From NCBI GenBank assembly GCA_037447605.1, contig CM074804.1, forward strand, positions 2,418,031-2,448,133: a DNA stretch of 30,103 nucleotides. Reading direction: 5' to 3'. A program made the translations under genes and the position numbers. How positions within the stretch are numbered: position 1 is the first letter of the stretch; each line of letters opens with the position of its first letter. Positions 1 to 7,859 of the stretch are shown in pieces. This DNA comes from Zygnema circumcarinatum. Its lineage: Eukaryota; Streptophyta; Zygnematophyceae; Zygnematales; Zygnemataceae. The notes beneath the pieces are model-generated. The model had not been told where the DNA came from and did no database searches. It saw only the letters and a list, made by a program, of their open reading frames with translations.

Positions 1-1377
1 ATTCAGAAATCTCCTGTCCATTGCGATGCGCCAAACTGCTGGCGACCACGTGGCGCTCAGTCGTGAATCGTCACAGTTGTCAATATTTTTGTCGTGCGCT
101 GCCCGCCGCATATCTGATCACGCGCGGTGTCGTCTTGATGTGTCGTTTTTGTTTAACGACAAAGTACCATTCGGGGTGTCAGATTTATAAAAAGGTCGCT
201 ATGTTAATTGTAACATGAATCAGTACTCCCAATCGTTTATGGCCTCTATATTATGTCTTCATCGTGATCGGATTTCGAAATACAGTTTTTAGGGGAACTG
301 TTTAGCCTGACTGTCTTTATTAGCGGAGCGTTCCCAGCACGCGCTCTTTCTGGTGCGTACGGTACCAATCAGGATACGCCACGTAGAAACGACTGTTCGT
401 ATTTTCCTGACTACCGTATATCCGATCAGGTTGCAAAATTGTTAAACGAGTTTACTTAATAGGGGGAGTCAGACCTTGACCATCGCCAAATCAATTTCGA
501 TATCCTGTCGGGCGAATTACTCATCGGCTAGGTACCTATTTCGGTACGGCTGTGTATGGCGGATTCGCGGATCCCGACCCGGAATTCGTACACGAAAGAA
601 GGGACTTTTTAGTATAAGGAATTCGGGAATTTCGAAAGCGCTGGTCAGGTCTGACTCCCCCTGATTTCTCAATTCTCAATCTTATTGAATAGGGTTGAAT
701 TTTGAACACTCGAGGTCGAAACTTTTCAATTTAAGAAAGCGAAAAGTTAAAAAAAAAGTTCAAAGGCTCAATGTGTCCGTGGATTCCAATTTTCGCCACG
801 TTTGTTTCGTACAATTTGACGGATCCACTTACAGTACAGTACTGTAAACCCAGTGTCATTTTTGCCGTATCACTCTTCAGGCTTGCCGATCAACAACTTC
901 TGTGCGGTTCTCCGGGTCCACGCGCTGTTGGCGATCCGCTAAAATCTCATTGTTGATCGGTAGACCCAAGGAAAACCCAAACTGAACACGAACGATAGTT
1001 AATTTTTCAACATTCAATAGATTCTCCATGAAAATTGTGTTGAGGAAAAAAACAGGGATTCATTTCTCAGAGTTTTTTTTGAGAAAGTGGTTTTGAAAGT
1101 TTTTTCCTTTTTTGAGAAGCCAAAATATTTAACTTGTTTGTTTCTCAACCTGTTCGGTTTTACGGTAAACCTTTTCTGGTACTGTACGGACAGGTCCCAG
1201 CAATCCGACATCCGCACGCGTGTCCGTACAAGACTGGGGCCGTCAGTTTCCCGCGGCGTCAAGCGCCCGCTCGCCGCCCGCCGCCGCGCGCCTCGCTCGG
1301 CGTGCGCCCCTCCCGCCCCTCCCTCCCCTCCCACGGCCTCCCTCCCGTGCGCGCGCGCCTCTCCGCGCCTCCTCCCG
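1..1377. other. Intergenic / undetermined 5' region
   Basis: No convincing coding exon is seen. The short open frames have no recognisable motif. The stretch contains a 202-bp inverted-repeat element (461-662, listed separately) and an 11-bp inverted repeat (886-896 with 950-960; arm CCGATCAACAA) that could form a hairpin. It also has two exact matches to the TNCGTACAA SBP-box consensus (806-814 and 1223-1231). From about 1240 the sequence becomes very C-rich and runs into the CCCTCT tract. An upstream exon of the following gene could lie here but cannot be placed. Confidence 0.6.
461..662. mobile_element. Putative MITE-like element with terminal inverted repeats
   Basis: The ends 461-475 and 648-662 are perfect 15-bp inverted repeats (AGGGGGAGTCAGACC and its complement). 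Allowing one indel and a few mismatches, the similarity extends to about 25 bp (inner part TGACCA...CGC). The 202-bp interior has no coding capacity, which fits a non-autonomous DNA transposon. No clear target-site duplication is visible (left flank TTACTTAAT, right flank GATTTCTCA), so it could be an old insertion or a fortuitous hairpin. Confidence 0.5.
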
Positions 1378-1763
1378 CTCCGTCACTCCCTCTACCTCTG
1401 CATCTCCCTCTCCTCTCCATCTTCCTCTCCCCCTCCATCTCCCTCTCCATCTCCCTCTTCATCTCCCTCTCCCTCTCCTTCTCCCTCTTCCCTCTCCCTC
1501 TCCCTCTCCCTCTCTCCCTCTCCCTCTCCCTCTCCCTCTCCCTCTCCCTCTCCCTCTCTCCCTCTCCCTCTCCCTCTCCCTCTCTCTCCCTCTCCCTCTC
1601 CCTCTCCCTCTCTCTCTCCCTCTCCCTCTCCCTCTCCCTCTCCCTCTCCCTCTCTCTCCCTCTCCCTCTCTCCCTCTCCCTCTCCCTCTCCCTCTCCCTC
1701 TCCCTCTCCCTCTCCCTCTCCTCTCCCTCCCTCTCCCTCTCCCTCTCCCGCTCCCTCTCCCAG
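1378..1763. repeat. CCCTCT hexanucleotide low-complexity tract
   Basis: About 380 bp of nearly pure CCCTCT/CTCTCC pyrimidine repeat on the + strand. It leaves all frames open and produces long but meaningless Ser/Pro/Leu or Arg/Glu/Gly reading frames on both strands. It ends in CTCTCCCAG before TGGACC, which looks like a strong 3' splice site (exon would begin at 1764). The tract may therefore be the polypyrimidine end of an intron of the pyrophosphatase-like gene. Confidence 0.9.
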
Positions 1764-1820
1764 TGGACCAACCGGAAATATCCAACTAGCTCTGACGCAC
1801 GGGCAGGTGCGTCTCCTCCA

Positions 1821-3666
1821 ATGGAGGCCTGCCAGCGCATCCCCATCCACACGGCCCCGGAGGCGGCAGGTGGCAGCGCAAGAGGGCCCTGCTCTGGCTC
1901 CGGCGTTGTGTCCATTCCTCTCGGCACGCCCGGATCCCTCAACTTCCGTCTCCTGTTTTTGGACGAGCGCACACAACGCCACGTGTCGCCCTGGCACGAC
2001 ATCCAGCTGTACCGCCCGGAGGGTCATCTCTCCTTCGTCTGCAAGGCGCCAGCTGGCAGCTGGATATGCCACGAGGTCAGTCAGGACGAGCCCTCCAATC
2101 CCATACGTCCTGTGAGGAGGGACGAGGTGAAGGACGATGACGTGGCAGTGATGAGCCGCTTCAGTTTACGGCGACGGGGGAAGCACCATAGAGACAGTTT
2201 CGATGACATGGATGAGCCTAGTGCGAAGGAGAGAGCGGCCCCTTGTCTTCCGTTGTCGGACAGTTTCAGCCAAGAGGAACGGGACGACCGAATTATGGAA
2301 CAGTGTTTACCGGCGCACTACCCGGACAACGTGCCATGGAACGTGGGGTTTCTTCCACAAACTTGTAATGGCACGGCGTGCATGGAACGGGGGGGGCGGG
2401 GGGGGGCTACGGTGGAGGTGGTGGAGGTCGGCGCGGAGCGGTTGCGGCGGGTGGGGGAGGTGTACTCGGTGAAGCCGCTTGGCGCGCTCCTGTCGGAGGA
2501 GGAGGGCGGCGCCGCCAGCTGGCTGGTTGTCGCTATCGCGGCGGACGACCCGGTGGTGAAGCTCATGGGGGACGCGCATGAGGTGGAGGAGTACCTCCCG
2601 CGGATATGGGAGATGATTCGGGAGTGGGTTTGCAGCGACAGGAGAGCAGCAGGTCAGTACTTGAGCTTGGAAAGGGCATTTTTAAAACCCTAAACCATCA
2701 CATTTGAAAAAGACGCTGACCACCATTCATATTTTTCATTCCATCACATTGCATCGCCATTCACTCGTGACGTCACGTTTTGTCACCTATTATTTCGTCG
2801 CATCCCCTCATGCGACAGAACGTCTTCTTGCTTTTTCTTTTCACACTTCCTGTTTTTCTTTGGTTCTTAATGAATCCTTTATGTGGGGCGCCTCTCTTTC
2901 AGGGATTTGGAAGCGGGGAGTTCGCGTAAGTCGAAGGCCTGTTGACCTTGTACGGACACAAAGACACATCGGACAATGCCACGTGGCCTGGCAGCACTCG
3001 TCCGCCCGAAGAGCAGCCCTTTCCGACGCCCACCTGTCAAGACCGGCTGGACTCCCCTTGACCATCCTTGACCTGCAGATGCTATGGAGGCAGTGCGTAG
3101 AGGACACGCCCTCCGAATTCAATGCAGACATACCGCTCGCGTGCCCCCCTTCGCAGTCTTCCGTCCTTTGGGATAAACGGTGGTTCAAACAGGGGAGGGA
3201 AAGGTGTACTGCGCTTTCTCTTGACGCTGGCGTGAACGATGACTCACGATCTCCACCGAAGCTTTCGAGGGTGACGCACGGAGTGACTGGGCGGTTGAAG
3301 CTTTTCTTCTCACAGTCATCTGAGGTTGTCTGGGATGATAGAGTTCTTGCGGATCTGCTTACTCCGCCTCCGGTAAATGTAGACACACAATGGGTCGGGC
3401 CACAATCGTGCCCGGAAAGGAGCTCGGAAGAGATAGGGGGGCCGCGGATTCCTAAAAGGTCTTCTAGAAGGTCGTTAGAGATGGTATCGATGCGCTCTAC
3501 AGAGCCTGTGACGAGTCTGTGGCATACGGTTGGTCCTTCAGTAATGGAATCGGCTGGTGAGAGAGTGAATGAGAGAACCCCTATCCACAAGCTCTCGGAT
3601 TCTTCGAGCTTGAGTGAGAGAAGACGCAGGCTATCCAGACTAAGTCTGGAGGGAATTGTGCTTTGA
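1821..3666 (+). CDS. Inorganic pyrophosphatase-like protein (chloroplast PPA6-type paralogue), catalytic residues lost
   Basis: Two exons are modelled: 1821-2652 and 2903-3666 (531 aa; donor CAG|GTCAGT, acceptor TTTCAG|GG, phase 1). Family I soluble pyrophosphatases hydrolyse PPi using Asp-bound Mg. The fold signature is clear: SPWHDI (residues 56-61), [10 protein letters not shown] (172-181), VEVVEVGA (198-205), [13 protein letters not shown] (211-223), VVAIAADDP (236-244) and EVEEYLP (254-260). This resembles Arabidopsis plastid PPA6 more than cytosolic PPases. The DxDPxD metal-binding motif before VEVVEVG is replaced by GGATVE, and the DEGETDWK-type motif reads [10 protein letters not shown]. 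The expected Tyr-Lys after REW is CSDRR. Hydrolysis is therefore unlikely. About 65 extra residues lie between NPI and the PWN motif. Exon 2 restores the family's H..W spacing after EW, then adds roughly 230 Ser/Arg-rich residues of unknown role. The start is uncertain: the frame is open upstream to a possible acceptor at 1763, so a transit-peptide exon may be missing. Confidence is high for the family and lower for the ends. Confidence 0.75.
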
Positions 3667-4905
3667 ACGACCTTGAATCCGAAGCCCTTCGATTCCGTTG
3701 AGCCGAGCTGAGAACGATGAGCTCCTACCGGGTTGAAGTGGGTTGTATGAGGAGAATAAGGAGCAATGATCGGCAACTGTGATATCAAATAAGAGAGGTT
3801 CTTGACCATGTGGGGTCTCGAATGGAACGCCACAACACCATGCGAATAAGTGACTCGATTGGACGCGAGTTGTTCAAGAGGTCTATTAAACTATTCTTTG
3901 CATTACCCCATTCTTTATATCTTCGTGTGGTTGGCCAAAGGGCCAACAACCAGCTGTACGAATTATGCGTGTGCAAAATAAGAAGGGCGATTTTTACGGT
4001 TGTAAACATGTGCAGGATTTGATCCGCGTTTGTTCCTTCGATTATGGATGTAGCATGAGGTGGGCATTCTCAATGGTTCAATGTACGCGATGCGTTGTGT
4101 GCCATCTTGCGGCATGGCAAGGCCTAGGGACTTTGCTGGATTGAATAATTGTAGCTAAATATTTTGCATGAAGAACAGATGTGTTGCATATTGGTTGTTG
4201 CCCCTCATTGTGAACATGCTCGAGCATTCACCGTACTCATGAGTTGTTGATCGTAAAGACATACCCATGAAAAGCTGAGACTTGGATCCTTGAATATCGA
4301 TTGTGACTTCTTGAATACCCATGTCTTGTATATTCCAAACACCATGATCATTTTCGGAAAAAAAAAATTGAACCACCAGAAAGTTCGAACAGTTGTTTCT
4401 TGTGGAAATTGTGCTTGCCCTCCCACGATCTGCCACTTCCACATTACCAGTCCGTCATGCTTCCATAGTTGGAAGTCAACCGCCAACCGCCAGTACGGTA
4501 CGCCGATATATCGACATATAATATCCCGACATATCGATATCAGAATACCAGTGTGGGTACAGCGTCGCTTGCCCGCAGATCACGTCCAGGTCCACCGCCG
4601 GAGTTGGTTGACCCTCGCCGATGTTCTCGAGGTGGATCCAGCGAAGTTGGTTGACCATCGCCGATTTTCTCGAGGTGGATCCAGCGCCTTCAGAAGTTAG
4701 GGTTGCGCCTGCTTCTAAGAGGAAAAAGCGGTCGATTCCGACATTTCTCCTCCACAGTGAATTTCTTTTTTCCCCTTGTTCTGGAAAGGAGCGGGCCGAG
4801 GATGTAATATGTTCTCTGCATTTCGGCGCATTGCATCAAATGCTATAGCATTCAGAACAGGAACATAAATAAAGGAAATTAAATTGGAGTGAGCGGCATT
4901 TGGCG
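3667..4905. other. Intergenic region between the pyrophosphatase-like and NudC genes
   Basis: No recognisable exon on either strand. Contents: a 43-bp tandem duplication at 4602-4687 (listed separately), AT-rich ATATCGATAT-type motifs around 4502-4545, and otherwise unique sequence. It should hold the 3' UTR of the upstream gene and the promoter of the NudC-domain gene. Confidence 0.6.
4602..4687. repeat. 43-bp tandem duplication (two copies)
   Basis: 4602-4644 and 4645-4687 are near-identical copies of a unit starting AGTTGGTTGACC and containing CTCGAGGTGGATCCAGCG. Only a few substitutions separate them. The copies keep a shared open frame, but no protein family is recognised. Confidence 0.85.
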
Positions 4906-6242
4906 ATGACAGAGCGGCTGGCCCCCACAGAGCGCTTCCGCGTGGTCCATAATGGTAATATGAATTCTAATTTTCACTTTTAAAGTGAGGTTGTTGGAGA
5001 AACCCCTCGCGCTCTCATCCTCTCTCCCACTCCCTCTCTCTCTCTCTCTCTCTCACTCACTCACTAACAGTTTTTTTCATGGAATTGAAATTATCATTAG
5101 TTTTGTTTTCTGCTGTCGCGTCCTGCAGTTATTTGTTAAATAGTGTAAGAGAACAGAACTGCATTATATACTAAAATGGAACACCTCTCCCTCCCCCCCT
5201 CTCTCTCTTTCTCTGTCTGTTTGTCTCTCTTCCTTCTCCCTCCTCCCGTTTTTCTCTTAATGCATATAATTATCCTATTTCACTCGCATTTTTGGCCAAC
5301 TACAAGCGTTTTTATTCACATTCTGTTTTTCAGCTAAAACTCAATTTATTTATATTTTGGGCGCAGACCAAACTGTGTACGAATGGGACCAAACCATTGA
5401 AGAAGTGAATTTGTACGTTCCGCTTCCGTCAGACCTTCCGTCGCGCGCTCTCTCCGTCACAATTAAACCCAAAAATTTAACTTTGGGTGTAAAAGGAAAT
5501 CCTCCGTATCTTGATGTGGGTTTTTCCCTAAACCTCACTCTCCTGACCCCATGTTTCCTTTAGGGTCAATCTATCATTTACACTTCATTTACCTGTTTGA
5601 GAATGGTAGAGCTATTGGAGGACAATGGATGCGATGCTGATGCAGCACATGCAGGATCACCTTCGGACGAAGTGATGCATGCGATGTTGCGGTGCCGCAG
5701 GGAGTACTGGGCGGCACAGTGAAGGTGGAGTCCTCATTTTGGACTGTGGGTGAGTGATTTATTTGTATCAGTTCCCTGGCAAGACCCTAACAGACCAATA
5801 TTAGAACCACTCCACGTTTCTCTTCCCCCCCCCCCCCCCACTCCTCTCTCTCTCTCTCTCTTTCGTTCTTCCGTGCACTCCCCATTTCACCTCCTCTCTG
5901 CATGAACAGTCGCCTCATCTCTGCACCAGCAGAAGAGCTGTTTTAGACTCGAGAATTGCGACCCTCAAACAATCACATGGAACACCCAGAGCGATGCATT
6001 GAGTGACGACTTATGCTCCTTGGCCAATCCAATCGCGCCAAGTGTCCTTGTCTATCCCCTCCCTGCTAAGACGCACGTGCCACGTGGCAGAGGACCACGT
6101 ACTTCACATAATGCTTCAAAAGCTCGACAAGGCGGTTCCATGGAGGGCGGCTCTGTCGGGGCACGAGATACATGAATACCATGCTGACCAAGAGGCACGG
6201 AGACTCATGTTGGAGAGGTTCCAGGCTGAGGTGAGAGGCATT

Positions 6243-6313
<71 letters not shown>

Positions 6314-6523
6314 CTTCGCCCCTCTCGTTCTTGCGGTCTCTCCCTCCACGTTAGGGCCCCATGTCACGTGTTTGCAACGCCTATAGATCCATCACTTGCT
6401 CCTTTACTCAAAGTTCCTCGTCCACTTGTTTTTCAGCACGCGGGATTCGACTTTTCAGGCGCGGAACTATCGGGGACGTGCCCCGACCCTTCGACCTTTA
6501 TGGGCGGCCCGAGGTCGAGCTGA
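4906..6523 (+). CDS. NUDCD2: NudC domain-containing protein 2-like (CS/HSP20-like co-chaperone)
   Basis: A complete five-exon gene: 4906-4954, 5367-5515, 5701-5749, 6091-6230 and 6437-6523, giving 157 aa. All junctions are GT-AG and phase-consistent. NudC-type CS domains bind Hsp90 or client proteins, and NUDCD2 acts as a small co-chaperone. Recognisable segments in order: RLAPTERFRVVHN (start), VYEWDQTIEEVNLYV (beginning of the CS domain), KGNPPYLD, VESSFWTVEDHVLHIMLQK (core CS strand), ADQEARRLMLERFQAE, and the C-terminal signature HAGFDFSGAELSG...PDPSTFMGG. Order and length match the single-copy plant NUDCD2-like protein (Arabidopsis At5g58740, about 158 aa). The start ATG at 4906 fits the homologue's N-terminus within a few residues. 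Intron 3 contains a C-run and CT tract; intron 4 contains a long (CT)n microsatellite. A MITE lies 157 bp after the stop, so it may fall in the 3' UTR. Confidence 0.9.
5025..5062. repeat. CT/TCAC microsatellite in NudC intron 1
   Basis: A run of CT dinucleotides passing into TCAC repeats, within the first intron of the NUDCD2-like gene. Confidence 0.8.
5824..5861. repeat. Poly-C and CT microsatellite in NudC intron 3
   Basis: A homopolymeric C run of about 15 bases followed by a short (CT)n run. The length of such tracts is prone to sequencing error. Confidence 0.8.
6244..6311. repeat. (CT)n dinucleotide microsatellite in NudC intron 4
   Basis: A C run followed by about 30 uninterrupted CT units, starting a few bases after the exon 4 donor. 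This is a likely highly polymorphic locus. Confidence 0.95.
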
Positions 6524-6672
6524 CCATGCGGACTGATCAAAAGTGTTCCATGGAAACGTACATAAAGTGTGGCCTTAAGTTCTTAGGTCCATTAGGAGCT
6601 CCCATTGCCGTCTCTGAGAACTCACGTAGCATTGAACATTGTTAGCCCCTCCAAGCCTGCCTTCAAACCGAT

Positions 6673-6680
6673 GTCAGCGC
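6673..6680. repeat. Left target-site duplication of the 6681-7085 MITE
   Basis: GTCAGCGC directly adjoins the left terminal repeat. The identical copy lies at 7086-7093. Confidence 0.85.
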
Positions 6681-7085
6681 TATAGATCCGTATGTATCAA
6701 ACGCGTGTATTAATACACTGTATAATACATGCGTATTATACAACATTTTAAAAATACAGTGTATTTTTAATGTATTTAACGTATTTTTTTTTATTTTCGT
6801 GGTTAGTTGAACAAAATTTGATTATAATATTGAAATTCCAGAACTTGCCAAGTCACGTCACTTGCCAAACACTCAACACGTGTGACTTGGTCCGTACACG
6901 TTCGTACACTCATTCCGTACATAATTTCCGTACGGGTCTATGTTCCGATTGTACGGCTGTTAACAGTTGCGTTAAGGTATTATACAGTGTATAATACAGT
7001 ATTAATACTGTATTATACATTGTATCGAACCTCAAAGGTAACGCAAACTTTCAATGAACCTCAAAGTGTATAATACGGATCTATA
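6681..7085. mobile_element. MITE, 405 bp, with 13-bp TIRs and 8-bp target-site duplication (hAT-like)
   Basis: The left end starts TATAGATCCGTAT and the right end finishes with its exact complement ATACGGATCTATA. Similarity continues imperfectly inward. The element is bracketed by the direct repeat GTCAGCGC at 6673-6680 and 7086-7093, a perfect 8-bp target-site duplication. Eight-bp duplications are typical of hAT-superfamily transposition (established knowledge; family assignment is inference). The interior is AT-rich, non-coding and full of GTATAATAC motifs, including a 32-bp perfect palindrome at 6988-7019. It sits 157 bp downstream of the NUDCD2-like stop codon. The intact duplication and ends suggest a fairly recent insertion of a non-autonomous element. 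Confidence 0.85.
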
Positions 7086-7093
7086 GTCAGCGC
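7086..7093. repeat. Right target-site duplication of the 6681-7085 MITE
   Basis: GTCAGCGC directly adjoins the right terminal repeat and is identical to 6673-6680. Confidence 0.85.
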
Positions 7094-7859
7094 ACAACAA
7101 CAATGCGTACATGTGAAGGGGAGGACCCATGCATGTGCCATAGCCATCGCTGTACAGTTCAAAGTATGGTGCGTTCTATGTTGCTTTCTGTTTCCATGTT
7201 CGTGGCCATGGAATGTTGTTAAATAACTGCGCATTTGCACATCGATCTGGCAGTCTGCTGTTAAACTGAGGACTGGTTCTGTGTTGCCTTGTTCGGGGAA
7301 GCCAAACAAGACAGTCCGTTCGACAAAACTAGAACCTGTTTTGCGCACACGCGGCCACCCGCCCCCCGTCCGTACAGGCCGCATTTTCATTTTTCTCGAA
7401 ATCGGACTGTCCAGGCTGCCGCCCTCGTGTCGAATCTGACGGTGGACAGGAATCCCACTGTCTGCACGAAAAAGGCATAAGATACCCGTACTTTTTTGGT
7501 TTCCATCCAGTTTACTGGATACCTCGATACATCGTATCGTATTGCACAAGAATCACTCAATTTGACGATACGACACGGTATCCAATACGAATCGAGTACG
7601 GTTGATTTGCAGTCCGTACAATCTATCTTAAAACAATTTACAATTTTGTGCCCTAACCCGGCAATTGTCAGTTTTTCCTTTTTCTCCCTGGCGGGCGAGG
7701 GAGGGAGGGAGAAGGCGGAGGGATGCCCCGGGGCATGTCCATGGCGGAGGAGGCCCAGAATCGTCGCTGGCCGAATTAGGGTTTGCACGCTCTGCGGCGC
7801 TTGCTCACAACAGTCAATTTTTTTTTTTACTGTTTGTTGCCATATTTTAGGGCGGGGAG
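7094..7859. other. Intergenic region / putative synaptotagmin promoter
   Basis: No supported exon. It contains an interrupted inverted repeat (7516-7523 + 7532-7540 pairing with 7577-7584 + 7565-7573; arms TGGATACC and TCGTATCGT) and an exact TNCGTACAA match at 7613-7621, about 240 bp before the synaptotagmin ATG. A GGGAGGGAGG purine patch lies near 7697-7710, and a T-run then TTTTAG precedes the ATG, so a 5' UTR intron is possible. Confidence 0.55.

Noticed and set aside
461-662. Reading the 461/648 inverted repeats as a transcription terminator or CRISPR repeat
   Set aside because: Eukaryotic context, only two copies, in inverted orientation and 170 bp apart; there is no array of spaced direct repeats anywhere in the window.
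1259-2072. Long minus-strand frames of Arg/Glu/Gly repeats
   Set aside because: These are translations of the CCCTCT tract and the antisense of the pyrophosphatase-like exon, with no domain content.
1134-2693. A 519-codon open frame starting at 1134
   Set aside because: Its first half is CCCTCT repeat read as Ser/Leu/Pro. Only the part from about 1764 or 1821 has protein-family content.
2841-3833. 330-codon minus-strand open frame
   Set aside because: It overlaps the second exon of the pyrophosphatase-like gene in antisense, shows no recognised motif, and the + strand has the splice-consistent continuation. It is kept only as a caveat on the extension.
7061-7549. 162-codon minus-strand open frame
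   Set aside because: No recognisable motif; it begins in the right end of the MITE and has no splice or family support.
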